64,000 nucleotides of DNA from positions 7,692,431 to 7,756,430 of the forward strand of contig OX030963.1 in NCBI GenBank assembly GCA_943735955.1, given 5' to 3'. A program made the position numbers and the translations under genes. This document shows positions 1 through 12,029 of the stretch, piece by piece (position 1 is the stretch's first letter; each line of letters starts with the position of its first letter). The notes beneath the pieces are model-generated. The model was not told the origin of the DNA and did no database searches. It was given only the letters and a program-made list of their open reading frames with translations. Source of the DNA: Piscicola geometra (Eukaryota > Annelida > Clitellata > Hirudinida > Piscicolidae).

Positions 1-310
1 TGTTTTTTTCTCATCGACACTGCAGCTTGGTCTGGCTGTACAAAATGAAATTATATTTCTATAATAAATGTATTAGTATTTATTTCTTTTTTTATCCCAA
101 ACTATTTTCTTATTTTTTTATGCAACAGACAGGCTGCCATATGAATAAAATCAATGGGCATTCATTCTTTTGTAGAAATGATCAACTGAGCAATCAACTG
201 AAATTAAAAATTCAAATTCAAAGTATTAATTTATAAAATAAAATAATATAACTGACCATTTTGATTTCATCCGACAAGTTTTCATCATCACCAATTTTTT
301 GGCACCCGGT
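1..310. other. AT-rich sequence, possible hAT end
   Basis: No gene recognised. Bases 295-328 (ACCCGGTCGGATCGGTACC then TCTAG) look like the end of a hAT-type transposon whose terminus would read TAGAGGTACCGATCC on the other strand; no partner end was seen. Confidence 0.25.
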
Positions 311-311
311 C

Positions 312-470
312 GGATCGGTACCTCTAGTTCACATAAAACAAGGTATCAATTAATTTGAATTTAAAATGATGCAATTGAGCTATGACGCTCTGACGTAGCG
401 TCATAGCGTCATGTTAACGTAGCGTCGCTACGTTAACAATCGTTCTGGCTTGTGCAACCTCCCCTATATA
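312..470 (+). mobile_element. Right end of 'GGGGAGGTTGC' TIR element
   Basis: The segment from 'gttcacataa' to the terminus 'tgtgcaacctcccc' matches the last 150 bp of the complete copy at 34363-35262. In place of its simple interior it carries two short perfect hairpins (379-407 and 413-437). The left half of the element is missing. Confidence 0.6.
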
Positions 471-474
471 TACT

Positions 475-1210
475 TTTTTATCACAAAATTGATGAAAACT
501 ATTCAAGTTGCATTTATAAAAGTAAACCACATTAAAAAGATGACAAATGAATACATCATTAATCTAAAAGGTAAACGTCACACATTAAGAGGATCTAAAG
601 AGACTTTTTTCTTGCTAATTATGTGCCCTGGAAAAGTGGAATAGACGCTCACATATAACGGTTCTTGCAGAAGAGAACGAGTATTTTCTTGCCAGTTTCT
701 CAAAAGCTTCATGTTGTTGCCACTAAATAAGAGAAGAATTCTCTACAACTCTTCAGATTCAGTTCGTTAATTATTGACTTAGTAATTATTCATATATCTT
801 CATGTTCAGAATCTGAAGCTTTATTTTCAGCTCTACAAATGAGCAGTCGCTTGTTTGGAGAAGGTCATAAAAGTATTGAAATATTCCTATCTTCGACATT
901 TAAAAATTAAAATCGGATGTCTAATGAATTATTTTTCTCTGTTCCAGTTTTGAAATAAATATATTTTCGAAACAAATGTCATACGCTGGATCATTTTCTG
1001 AAGTGATAGTTTTTGTGTAAGGTGACAAATTGCATATTTTTCAACGCCTTGAAGTTCTGTGGCAAACCTATGAGAATAAGAAGTTTTTTGATGAAATGAA
1101 ACATTAAAAGTGAGCGAATGTTTTCTGCGTAAAATTATTTAACTGCCATAAAATATATTAAAATATATTAATCGAAAGTTAACTTAGATTAAAGCACAGC
1201 CTTGATATAT
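475..1210 (+). repeat. HF repeat family, copy 1
   Basis: A two-part dispersed repeat. The first part (about 475-740) contains the degraded start of a short reading frame (TMCPGK here; MCPDKLNR in other copies). The second part (about 740-1205) contains 'ggatcattttctgaagtg' and ends 'ttaacttagattaaagcac'. Related copies lie at 12030-13260 (minus), 33945-35752 (plus, split by another element) and 59640-59900 (minus, first part only). Confidence 0.6.
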
Positions 1211-1513
1211 ATATATTTTACAGGCAATGTGAAGAGTTAGACATTGAAGGCCTGATTCAATCAGAAAAATCTTAGAATAAATCGTTTCTTTCAATTTTTA
1301 AAAAATATATTTATTCAGTAAAAAAATCTAATTGAAAAAAGTTAGAAATGAATGGTATTTTATTTAGTAATTCAGAAAACATTAATTTTAAAGTTAAAAG
1401 TTTTATAATATTTTGCAGGTGGTTTCAGAGTTCAATGCAACAAATTAAAAATTAATAGCATTTTGTTTAAATCCTTTATTTATTTATAAAATTACGTTTT
1501 AATATTAAGTTCT

Positions 1514-1702
1514 TTGGTGAACGGGTAGCCGAGTCGGTAACGACTTTCGGATTGACCAATAATGAAAGGTCCTAGGTTCAAGTGCAACCAATGCCTTAGT
1601 AACCCAAAGGTGCAAATGAAAATATGCAGCCTAAGTGGCCTCGAAGCTCGTTCGGGTTATACGCCACTATAATAATGCTCGTCATTATTATTATTATTAT
1701 TT
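1514..1702 (+). mobile_element. tRNA-derived SINE, family 1, copy 1
   Basis: It starts GGTGAACGGGTAGCCGAGTC (box A-like) and has GGTTCAAGTGCAACC (box B-like) about 60 bp on. The non-tRNA body follows, with a tail that matches the LINE 3' end at 19228-19291 and then (ATT)n. RNA polymerase III promoter structure is inferred from the boxes. Other copies are at 22789-22970 (minus) and 61468-61662 (plus). Confidence 0.85.
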
Positions 1703-1769
1703 AGTTTACAATTCTAAAGTTTATTGCAAAAAGTTTAAGATGAATATTATTTGATAAATTGTAAATTTT

Positions 1770-2420
1770 TTGAAATATGTTTAGAATGTGTTTAGGCAAC
1801 CCATGGAACGCCTGGTTCAATCAGTTATTCTGTGGAATTTTTCCCGATTTACCTAATATATATAAAAAAAAAAGTAAAAAAATTGCGTATTGGGCCACCC
1901 AAATGCGCCAAGGCACGCAACTGAAGTGCTACTCACACGACATAAGTCGTGAAACACCGCATCATATACACTAGGCATATGATAGCTCACGGTTGGCTGA
2001 ACAGGGATTCGAATTGGCGAATTGGCGACCTTTAAGTTGTAGGTCCAACGACTTTTATATGCCAACCCACTCACCGACTAATAAAATGCTATTTATCTGA
2101 GCCTCTTTTGCAGTAAATGATAAAATTGTAAACTAAAAATAAAAAATTTCTTTAAGAAAATATGATTTTAAAAATAAAAATGATATTCATATTTAACTTG
2201 TTACATTAAACGATGGAACTGTAGACAAGATATTATAAAAATGAACTTTAAATTATTTTTTTCCGATTTATAAACTAAATGCTCTTAACTATTAAACTGA
2301 ATAATACTATTAAAAGAAAATGTGAAGTAAGGTTTCCTTCTAAGGATTGCTTGATTCAATTGGCATTCCATGGATTGCTTAAAAATTTCCTGCCTTTATT
2401 GCCTGATTCTACACATTGCT
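1770..2420. repeat. 'GGAATGCCTGATTCAAT' repeat family, interrupted by SINE 2
   Basis: 'ggaacgcctggttcaatcag' at 1804-1823 and 'ttgcttgattcaattggcat' at 2346-2365 recur at 52500-52560 and 52840-53000. Associated text such as 'aataaaatgccattcat' and 'tttttgcaataaac' is shared. The SINE at 1888-2080 lies inside this copy. Confidence 0.5.
1888..2080 (-). mobile_element. tRNA-derived SINE, family 2, copy 1
   Basis: On the minus strand it has a degraded tRNA head (GAGTGGGTTGGCATATAAAAG, where intact copies have TGGCTTAGTTGGT), then GGTCGCCAATTCG box B. The body includes 'gtgagctatcatatgcctag' and 'gtcgtgtgagtagcactt', followed by an A-rich tail. Relatives are at 15605-15833, 22017-22195 and 25880-26120. 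Confidence 0.75.
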
Positions 2421-2479
2421 TGTAACATATTCATTCAATTCAATTCAAAAATGATTTTATTCAGCAAATTAACAAGGTT

Positions 2480-4020
2480 AATTACTAGGAGACCCGAAGT
2501 ATACACTTGTTGGGCCACCCAAACAAAAAATTGGGTTTTAAAAAACAAACTTGTAACCTAAATACCACCGCTGTTGCAACATAGATTTTGATATTTTCTT
2601 GCTGTTTTAACACCGAGTGTTTTCACTTTTTTTACAATAAAATTTAAGTTCATAAATTAAATTTTTCAATTTTTTTATTTATAATCTTTTATCTCCTGTT
2701 CACATTTAAAATTTCTCAAAAATAATATTCAGATTAGAATTTTGTAGATGAATGTTGATTTTTATATTTTGAGAAAAAATTTCAAAACGCAAATGCTTCA
2801 CACTTGAAGTTTTTATTGAAGAAAAGATAATATTTTCACCTCTCATAGATTGATTATAAAATGAAACTAAAGTTACATTCGTCGTTAGTGTCGTCTTTGA
2901 AACAGCATGACAGTTTATGAGTGCTGTTGTAATTGACGTTAAATATTTTGCTTTTTTGTAATTAAAATAATAATAATAATTATTATTATTATAACTAATA
3001 AAATAATTAATATTACAAATTGTATCGATCTATTTGCAATTGAAATTTGTTTCTGTTTTAATAAATGTGATTGAATCAATTTATTTATGATTTTTTACTG
3101 CATAGAATTATATCACACTTTTCACTCACTTTGCGCTTTTGCAACACTTTTCCCCATTAAAACTAATGAAATAATTGGTTTTAATTTTGCCTGAGTTATT
3201 ATTATAACCTAGAGAATGTAGTAACCTTTCCTTAGTTACTACATTCCCTATTATAACCATATAATGCAAGTCTAAATGTAAAATTCATGTTGACTTTTAT
3301 TTCGGGTAGCGGCGGTAAATAAAAACTACCAATTATAGATAATAAAGAATCTAAGATAGTTTATTAATGATACAAAAAGAAAAACTACAAACTAGGTTGC
3401 ATAGTATTCTTAGAGTTACGTCATTATTTTTTAAAATAAGGGAAAAATTAAAAAATAAGTTTGATAAGAGATCCTAAACAGTCTATAATTTGTAAAAAAT
3501 ATTTAGTTTAAACTAAATTTTGATGTTTTTTCAGTTAAAAATTTTTTTTCGATCAGTTTGAGAAAATCTTTTCAATATTTCATTTACTGGAAGAAGTGCA
3601 GTAGCTGTTTTCAGGAGCGCAACCAGCAAAAAATGCTGGGGGGAACTCAACTTTAGTATATATATATAACATTGTTTAGCCCATTTACCACCGCTGTTGG
3701 GTAGATGAAAAATGTAAAGTGTCGAAACATAGGCACTATAAATATACTATTGCTGCCACTACTAACTAGCTAGTAAATTGTTAATTCATCAATAATCTGT
3801 CTATTTATTGCTATCTAATATCATTTCCATTGTTTCATTAATAGTTATACACATGTTTACTCAATAACTTTATTTTTATTGCTTTCTCAACATTTATTTA
3901 TTCATTCACTAGCACTCATTGTTGTCTATTAAAAATAATATAATTATAACTTCATAATAATAATATTTGAACTTTATTTTTTGACTATTATTATTGATAC
4001 TTATATAAGTTATAAACAGT
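2480..4020. other. AT-rich DNA, no gene seen
   Basis: Short A/T simple repeats only. A perfect 12-bp-arm hairpin lies at 3214-3246 (GAATGTAGTAAC / GTTACTACATTC with a 9-nt loop). No splice-bounded coding segment was recognised. Confidence 0.6.
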
Positions 4021-4039
4021 TCAAATTGTAGCACATGGT

Positions 4040-4420
4040 CAACAGCTATTTTGGTGCGATAATGTTTTCAGCTGATTTTATATTAATTTAATCTCTTGTA
4101 TTCAATTATCGCAATAGCTTTTTCTTTGAAACTCGAGTTTTTTTATAGATATAACGTTTTAATCATTTGTATATTCACTATTATCAATTAAATTGAAGAA
4201 ACAAAATCGAACCTTTTAAGTTATGTTTATCAAAACTTAAACATTTTTTTCTGAAAAAAGATTGAATGAATGTTCACCATTAAAAAAATGAAATAACTGA
4301 CGTTTTAAACTGCGTTTTGAACTCTCAATATGAAGACACCAATTTAGATGACCCATTTTCCCACTAGTTTCGTGACAAAACACAGAAATGCCAGGGCAAA
4401 TGCCAGAAATTGAGGGCAAT
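4040..4420 (-). pseudogene. Remnant of the repeated 'ELLASRL' protein family, C-terminal part
   Basis: On the minus strand it reads ...FCHETSGKMGHLN then IESSKRSLKRQLFHF, the ESSKRSLK motif shared with the other copies (10200-10790, 16270-16990, 53600-54010). The start of the same gene reappears at 6000-6140 beyond the 1.4-kb TIR element, so that element probably inserted into it. It is non-functional. Confidence 0.55.
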
Positions 4421-4554
4421 GGGCTCTTTTTTATAGTGAAAGTTATTTTGGTTTATTTTTCCAGTTGAATTTTGTATTCAAAATGGAAGAAAATAACTCA
4501 AAATAATTTTTTGAAAAATTGAGATTACTGATTATATAATTTAAATATTCTCGT

Positions 4555-5998
4555 AGAGGAGCATAAGTAGGCAAAAAATCACAAAATTGGAAATTCGTTA
4601 CGTCCACTTGGATAATGGTTCACTAGATTATTTCATGAATATTTAATATTGAAAGTTGGTACACCAAAAAAAATAAATCCACGTTTTAGCCTATAAGCCT
4701 CAGCGTTTTCAAGTGAAAAGAAATCATTAGATAATTTAAGTTACTCAAAGTTTACGATGATAAGGTTAATTAATAAAATACTTAATATAATATCTTATTA
4801 TAAATATTTATATAAAAAAGTTTGCTGCTCACACTACACTGGGCTTCAGCAGTGGCATGAATAAATTTCTGCAATTGGTTAAAACTGGTACAAGAATATA
4901 TCGGGTTTAACAAGGTTTTATAAGGGAATTAGACGTTTATAGAAAAAATTCTAGTATAGTTAAGCATGCATTTGACATGTGTCTTTAGCTGGTGACTCCC
5001 GAGCTCAGCCAAACCATGAAACCGATTCAATGAGTTTCATCTCTACCTTGAGCAAAGAATGGTATCCAGTGGGCTGTATTTTTACAAAGACATCAAGTTC
5101 AAGTTTTTTCCAAAGCAAAAAAAGTTCTTTTTTACCTCTTTAATGATCTAACTGAGTTTTCAAACCAGAACCCACAGATAAACAATCGCCTAGCCTGTTT
5201 AGACAGAGAAGTTATGGAACCTCCCTATTTCAAGTTGTTCTGGTGGTGTTTCCCTGCTTGGATGTGCACTTGGTGTCAAAAGCAGCAGTTGAGCACTTGG
5301 AGTAAGTCTATAAGTTAAATTTTATTATGCAGCCTCTTCTCAAGATGGTTTTAGATAGGCAAAAGAGAGACTAGAGCATTGATGAAGAAGCCTAACCTAT
5401 GGAGTACCCAATCAGTGAGAAGGCTTCTGAAATCGATGACACTTTTTTCCACAATCTTAGAATTGAAAGGCATTGTGGTATAGTGAACCATAGATTGAAA
5501 AAACTAGTAAATTGAATTCAGTCAGTATATCCATCATCTTATAAAAGAGCAAGCAGCCTAGAGATGGCCAGATCCCGTCTTTCGGAGGCTTCGAAGCAAC
5601 GGGTCAAGCAAAAAAAAACCCAGTTAAAACTTAATTAGATTTTTAAAAAAAAGATAAATTTAAAAAAAGCGAAAATTAAAATAAAGCTGGTTCATAGAAA
5701 GAAGCGAAAAAGACTAAAACTTTTAGGCCTGTTGATATCAAAGTATGATCAATTCACTGAAAAATGTGAAAAAAATTATTAATGAAAGTACCAACCAAGA
5801 AAAATAAAAATATAAAAAAAGCAAAAAACTGTAAAAAAGTTTGAAAAAATGTGTTTTTCTTGTGAATAAAAGATTTAACATTTCCCATTTGTGTGTTATT
5901 TTCAATCGCGGGTGGGGGTGGGGTTATTTTTGACCTAAAGTATTGTTAGTCTTAATCATGTCCTAAGTGGACGTTTTGAAAATTTTAAATCGATGATT
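4555..5998 (+). mobile_element. 1.4-kb TIR element ('CATAAGTAGG' family), copy A
   Basis: Left end GAGCATAAGTAGGC...TTACGTCCACTTGG; right end ...GTGGACGTTTTG...ATCGATGATTATGCCTCC. The ends form an imperfect inverted repeat of about 50 bp. The body matches copy B (44299-45685) and the inverted copy C (37215-38605) throughout, including 'ctcccgagctcagc' and 'tatttcaagttgttctggtg'. No intact transposase was recognised; the superfamily is undetermined. Confidence 0.7.
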
Positions 5999-5999
5999 A

Positions 6000-6240
6000 T
6001 GCCTCCCTCTGGCTAAAACGTTGAGGAATTTATTAAATTTCTTCATAACCACCATCACTTTAATTAGTATCAGAAAAAATATCAAAAAAACAATTCTTGT
6101 CTTCGAATAGTTCTGGTAGTTGGTGAAAATTCTAAGCACAAAAAAAATATTTTTTGTTGGCCTGTGTAATTATTCATAACCATAGTGATCTTAAAGCTCT
6201 TTGGGTTTACGCCACGTTACAAAACTTTTTCATTTAATTT
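6000..6240 (-). pseudogene. N-terminal remnant of the 'ELLASRL' family and a short LINE-tail-like scrap
   Basis: 6045-6140 ('cttcataaccaccatcactt') matches 10722-10790 and 53930-54000, which encode the acidic N-terminal region of this family on the minus strand. 6193-6220 ('aaagctctttgggtttacgc', 'cacgtta') resembles the LINE/SINE 3' tail. Confidence 0.4.
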
Positions 6241-8110
6241 CATTGTAAAGTAATGCAAATGGTTGAATTCGTTTTAGAGACTCGTTTGAGCCTTCAACCC
6301 CTTGAAGTGCACCTACCATCAAGCTCTAGAAAGGACAACATCGTCAAAGAAGACAAAGCAACAAGAGTTTCAGGTGTTTCTCAAAAGCAGCCTTGGAAAT
6401 TTCCGTGTTTTTATATGCAGATAAGGCACACAGCAGTCAAGGTCTTACCGTGGAGCACAGTTTGTACTAGGACTTTCAAAACAGTCTTTTAGAAATATTT
6501 AATTGCGAGTCCTGCGGATTTAGAATCATTTTTAACTAGACGATTTTAGTCAAAGGACTTAAAAATTTAAATGTCCAGTAAACGCACAATTTTTCTAACT
6601 TTATAAATAAATTTAAAAATGAGATATTTCATGAAATAAAATCATTTTAACTTTATTCGAAAGATTATAAAATTTAATTTTTTTCCAAAATGAGAATAAC
6701 TAAAAATTAGTCTTTCTGCTAACAATGTTTGTTTTATCAAGTGCAGCAGCTGCTTGAGGAGTCATAATGCATACAGTACCTTTCACTCTCGATGACTTGG
6801 AAGCTTTCGTATTCCATCAGCTCTCATTTGATGATTGTGTATGTGTGCTGCTGTGTAGTTGACAGTGAAAAATCTATAAAAACAAGCATTTACATGAATA
6901 GGCTGTCAAGTACGTTTTATACCAAATAATTGAGGTTTTAAACGTGTTGCGAAAATATAATTTTTTGTTCTACAAAGATAATTTTGGTAGTAAGTTTTTT
7001 TGTGACATATAACCAAATAATAAACCGGCAACAATTTTCAGTATTATATATATTTAACATGAGAAATAACAAAATCCCTATTTTTTACATCTTAAACCAC
7101 CACCCCTTCATCAAACTATACGAAAATCAGCCTGAAGGTCGTCTCGCAATGACAGCCTGCAGCGGTTTGAGAGTCTGATGCAGCACTCCCAAATGAATTT
7201 CAGCTACCGTAAAATACGATAATATTTGGACACCCATAATGCTCTTCACCATCATTTTAAACAAAAAAATTTATTGGGCTCTTAGTTGGGCCAATCAGTC
7301 AATCAATTAAATAAATTTATACAACGCTTTTTATAAATCAAGAGCGCCAGAGATAAATTGTAAAAATAAGAATGTCTACTATAAGTTATAGTCTATAACA
7401 TTATATATATAATTTTGTGGTAATTATGGCCAAAAATAATCATCGTAAATGACTTTTAATAATACTCTGAGTAATTTAATTGAATAAGAATAAAAAGACT
7501 AATGAGCAAATAACTTCAATATTTATCAATTTAGAATTTATTGTAATTAGTTAATAAAATAATTTTATTTTCTTACATTTGTTAAAATGATTATTTAAAA
7601 GTGTGCGAATGTACTGGTATTTTACGGTATTTTCAATTTTGGAGTTTTTACTGGTGCATAAATATTTCTAAGAAGCTTTTTAAAAAGTTGTTACTTTCAA
7701 CTGCGGCATAATAATTTTTTAAAATCTATACTTTTATGTATTTTATATTATTAATTACCGTGAAACATTATGTGTAAAGCCCGTCTATGTACAAAGTGAA
7801 TCTTGTATTTGATTGTCTAAAACAATAAAAAAACATTAAATAAATGAAAACAAGAAAAATAAAAACTTAGTTCACAAAAGCTTTCTTTTTTATTTGAATA
7901 TGTAAAATACCAATATATTTGTAGACTTTTAAATAATTGTTTTTTCAAATGCACGAAATTATAGATATTTTTCAAACTAATTACCAAAAACTCTAAATCG
8001 ATGAATATGAAGTTGTTTGCCTTACAGTTTTTCTTAACATTTCTCTTTTATACCATAATTGTAATTAGTTTTTTATATTATAATTTTTACAAATCTGATA
8101 CACATGGTTC
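6240..8110. other. AT-rich DNA, no recognised gene
   Basis: A 79-codon open frame at 6253-6492 (plus) has no recognised domain and no splice or promoter context. The slightly GC-richer bits at 6720-6850 and 7090-7200 could be old transposon pieces. Confidence 0.5.
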
Positions 8111-8112
8111 TT

Positions 8113-8420
8113 TATTGTAGGGGGAGGTTGCATAAGATGGAACGGTTTTTACACGTAGCCTCATAGCTCAATTGCATAACCAATAACGTAAACTAAAATT
8201 TATCCAGCCATTATATTGACTCTTTGTCTAACTATATAAACTTCAACATAAGAAATAAAGAAAAAGGAAATATGAGTTTATCAACCTCAAACATGAACAC
8301 TCAAAAATTCCATCTTGAGCAACTGGGTTCCCAAGATAGAATGCTTAGTTGCTCAAAATGAAATCATACTGTATGTCATGAAAATTGTAATTTAAACGTT
8401 TCACTTATCATCAGACTATC
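8113..8420 (-). mobile_element. 'GGGGAGGTTGC' TIR element, inverted truncated copy
   Basis: It starts TAGGGGGAGGTTGCATAAGA, then 'acgtagcctcatagctcaat', 'tccagccattatattgac' and 'ccatcttgagcaactgggtt', matching the reverse of 34990-35262. The far end is not recognisable. Confidence 0.55.
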
Positions 8421-8865
8421 ATAATTATCTAAAAATTACTTTTTTTGCTGAATTAAAACTGATAATACCAAAAGATCTTCATTAGTTCTGAAATATATAG
8501 TCTTTCAGTCCTTTCTCAAAAGCGTCATTAAATGTTTTTTTAAATCACTCTAAAAAATTGTTAGAAATTTCATTTTGGAAGTAAACTCTGCAGAAGACTT
8601 TTGATTTTGGATAACATAAACTAAACTCGCTTTACCCAAAAAAACTTCTTTATTTCACACTTCACTTATAGCTTCAACCATTTCCCGTACAAACTTCTAG
8701 TCTACAGTTCATTGAACCTCATGAGACGAAAGTTTACATCTATTCAAATTTGAGATGTAGCTATAAATAGAACATACTGGTGTCAAAGCTAATGAATACT
8801 AAAAGTTTTTTACATAATAAAAAAGTAAATTAGTTGTTTATAATAATTTTCAATAGTCTATTCAA

Positions 8866-9066
8866 CAGGGGCGGCTATCTGCGGAAAATCTTGATGGGGG
8901 TCCTCCCCAGAGTTGGAGTCATAGAACCGATATCGGCCAATACAGTATCAGCGATACTATTAAGTATTGTTTGCTGTATTGTTAATTATTTTTGTATCAA
9001 CTATTGATATTTGTATCGCCAAAAATAAAAATAAAATTTGATACTCAATAAAAATACTTTTCTATT
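8866..9066. mobile_element. Possible hAT-type end
   Basis: CAGGGGCGGCTATCTGCGG resembles the CAGGGGCGG-type start seen in some hAT elements. No matching right terminus or target duplication was confirmed. Confidence 0.25.
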
Positions 9067-9073
9067 GCCACTA

Positions 9074-9280
9074 TAAGTAGGAAAGGGCATAAGTAGGCAA
9101 AAAATCGAAAATTTTGAAATATTTTACGTTTACTTGGAATATGGTTCACTAGGTTATTTTATGAATATTTAATATTGGAAGTTGGTACCTTTAATGAAAG
9201 CCCCCCTCCCACACCCAAAAAACGAATTCGAAGATTTAGGATTTAACCTCAGCTTTTTCAAGCTGACGTTCATTCTGGTC
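9074..9280 (+). mobile_element. 1.4-kb TIR family, truncated copy D
   Basis: GGGCATAAGTAGGCAAAAAA, 'ggttcactaggttatttt' and 'aagttggtacctttaatgaa' match the left 200 bp of copies A and B; the rest is absent. Confidence 0.6.
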
Positions 9281-9789
9281 TTTAAACATGTGGATAAAGA
9301 CAAGTTGCAATTAACTCACGATACTGCTTGCAAATATCATGGTTCACTTCACCAATTAGCAACATTATCTCCAGCTGCAAGTATCAATGCAAACCAGGAG
9401 AATTTCGATTGAACTTTTCTATGAGTTGCATGATTGCATGACAGCGTAATATTCTGCTCGATAATTTTTTTCTGGTGTTGTTGCTACATAAGCTGGGCCC
9501 TGCCCACAATACTTTTGTGGCGGCTTTCGCACCCAAGATACAGTATCAAAATATAAAATTGTAGATAAAAAAATAGGAAAAAAGTGGGTGGGGTCCACAT
9601 TAAGGTGGACTCTAGGACCCCCTCAGAATCGACCCAATGCTATTTAGAATATATACTTTGTATAATAAATTATACTTTATATAGTCTATATAGATTTATC
9701 AGAGCGCTACCATTATCTCCCGTGATGGACAGATGTCAGAGACAGAATTATCAATGGATAACCATTGGATATTCTGATTAATAATTCTC

Positions 9790-10195
9790 TGCTCCCATTC
9801 GGAAAGAAATGTTGTGTGTGAAACGAATGACATAACCTGGATCATCTTCTGGAGTGTTTATTTCTTGTGTAAAGTGACAAATTGCAAGTAACACTATTGA
9901 ACATTTGAAGCATTTTTCACCGCCTAAAAGTTCTGTTGCGAATCTAGAAGAAATTAGAAGTTTTTAGATGAAATGCAATTTTTCCCAAGCATTTGTTGTC
10001 AGTAACTTAGAGTTCACTTTCTGACAATGTAACCAAAACAGAAAAAAAAGTTTAATTTGGATAAGTTTAAATGAAATATAAATGTTAAATGCGTTTTTTA
10101 ATGCGTTAAAATATTTAACGGTGTTAACAATCTCAACGGTCGTTAAATGATTAACGCGTTAATCAAAAGTTAAGATTAAAGAACAGCTCCAATTT
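9790..10195 (+). repeat. HF repeat family, second part
   Basis: 'ggatcatcttctggagtgtt', 'gtaaagtgacaaattgcaag' and 'aaaagttctgttgcgaatct' match 950-1100 and 35424-35570. It ends 'gttaagattaaagaacagc'. The end contains short runs of 'aatgcgttaaaat', the same type of unit expanded at 12100-12440. Confidence 0.6.
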
Positions 10196-10199
10196 TAAG

Positions 10200-10790
10200 C
10201 AGATTTTTATATGAAATTGATCCCCTGAATTTAAATATGACAGTAGTTTTTTTATAGCAGCTCGAGTTTTTGAGATATACAATTTTTATGATTTTTATGC
10301 TCGACGATTTTTAATTAAATTGAAGAAGAAAAATCAAATAATTTAAATAATTTTTTTAATGAAATTTTTATATATATATAAATATTAGAAATATGTTTAT
10401 GATTTTAAAAAATGAATTATTGAACATTTTAAACTGCGTTTTGAGCTTTCAAAAAAGAAACGCCGATCGTCTGCAAAATGTATTGAAAGACCCAATTTTT
10501 CCAAAGGTCACTAATTTTGTCACCAAATACAAATGTGACATTTTGAGAACAACAGACTCTTTTCTCTTTTACGAGACAAAATTATATTAGATTTTTTTCC
10601 AATTCATTTTTTCATTCAATCTAGAAGCTAGTAATTCAGAAACTTCTTTGTACAAGTTGAGATTTATGATTAGATCAATTGACTCATTTTTGTTGAAAAG
10701 TTGAAGAATTATTTACACTTCTTCATAATCACCATCACTTTCAGTAGTAACAGAAGCCTTGTCTTGAATAGTTATGCAGTCGGTGAAATG
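10200..10790 (-). pseudogene. Remnant of the 'ELLASRL' protein family
   Basis: The minus strand shows SIDLI-x-NLNLYKEVSELLA then SRLNEKMNWKK, then a frame break, then ESSKRSLKCS. It corresponds closely to 16360-16680 on the plus strand and to DLVRDLNLSKSAAELLASRL in the longer copy at 23465-24198. Stops and frameshifts mean it is not functional. Confidence 0.6.
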
Positions 10791-10862
10791 TTGGTTTTGG
10801 CATTTCTTTTTATGTACGAACTAAGGATCCAAAAACAACAATTTTTTTGAAAAATGAGAATT

Positions 10863-11936
10863 GGGGATGTCATCATGGGGATGTCATCATGGGGATGTCA
10901 TCATGGGGATGTCATCATGGGGATGTCATCATGGGGATGTCATTATGGGGATGTCATCATGGGGATGTCATCATGGGGATGTCATCATGGGGATGTCATC
11001 ATGGGGATGTCATCATGGGTATGTCATCATGAGGACGTCATCAGGGGTATGTCATCATGAGGACGTCATCAGGGGGATGTCATCATGGGGATGTCATCAT
11101 GGGGATGTCATCATGGGGATGTCATCATGAGGACGTCATCATGGGGATGTCATCATGGGGATGTCATCATGAGGATGTCATCATGAGGATGTCATCATGA
11201 GGATGTCATCATGGGGATGTCATCATGGGGATGTCATCATGGGGATGTCATCATGAGGATGTCATCATGGGGATTTCATCATGGGGATGACATCATGGGA
11301 ATGTCATCAGGGGGATGTCATCATGGGTATGTCATCATGAGGACGTCATCAGGGGGATGTCATCATGGGGATGTCATCATGGAGATGTCATCATGGGGAT
11401 GTCATCATGGGGATGTCATCATGGGGATGTCATCATGGGGATGTCATCATGGGGATGTCATCATGGGGATGTCATCATGGGGATGTCATCATGGGGATGT
11501 CATCATGGGGATGTCATCATGGGGATGTCATCATGGGGATGTCATCATGGGGATGTCATCATGGGGATGTCATCATGAGGATGTCATCATGGGGATGTCA
11601 TCATGGGGATGTCATCATGGGGATGTCATCATGGGGATGTCATCATGGGGATGTCATCATGGGGATGTCATCATGGGGATGTCATCATGGGGATGTCATT
11701 ATGGGGATGTCATCATAGGGATGTCATCATGAGGATGTCATCATGGGGATGTCATCATGGGGATGTCATCATGGGGATGTCATCATGGGGATGTCATCAT
11801 GGGGATGTCATCATGGGGATGTCATCATGGGGATGTCATCATGGGGATGTCATCATGGGGATGTCATCATGGGGATGTCATCATGGGGATGTCATCATGG
11901 GGATGTCATCATGGGGATGTCATCATGGGTATGTCA
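10863..11936. repeat. Minisatellite, 14-bp unit GGGGATGTCATCAT, about 76 copies
   Basis: 1.07 kb of tandem 14-mers. Variant units (GGGTATGTCATCAT, GAGGACGTCATCAG) recur as a block at about 11017-11090 and 11324-11360, suggesting higher-order duplication. Because 14 is not a multiple of 3, all three frames show the same 14-residue repeat; these are not genes. Confidence 0.97.
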
Positions 11937-12029
11937 CAAATTGATTTGTTTGAAAAGAAATATCGCCAACATTAAACACACGGCTAGCAGCTCGATTGCG
12001 GTGAAGTTAAAATATTGAGTTATTCGAAA

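Noticed and set aside
1514..1600. Functional tRNA gene
   Set aside because: The box A and B-like parts belong to a SINE with a body and LINE-like tail, repeated elsewhere; no full cloverleaf.
10863..11936. CRISPR-like regular repeats
   Set aside because: There are no spacers; units are directly contiguous and the DNA is eukaryotic.
10847..12018. Overlapping open frames with repeated MGMSSWGCHHGDVI
   Set aside because: All are readings of the 14-bp minisatellite in its three frames; no independent coding signal.
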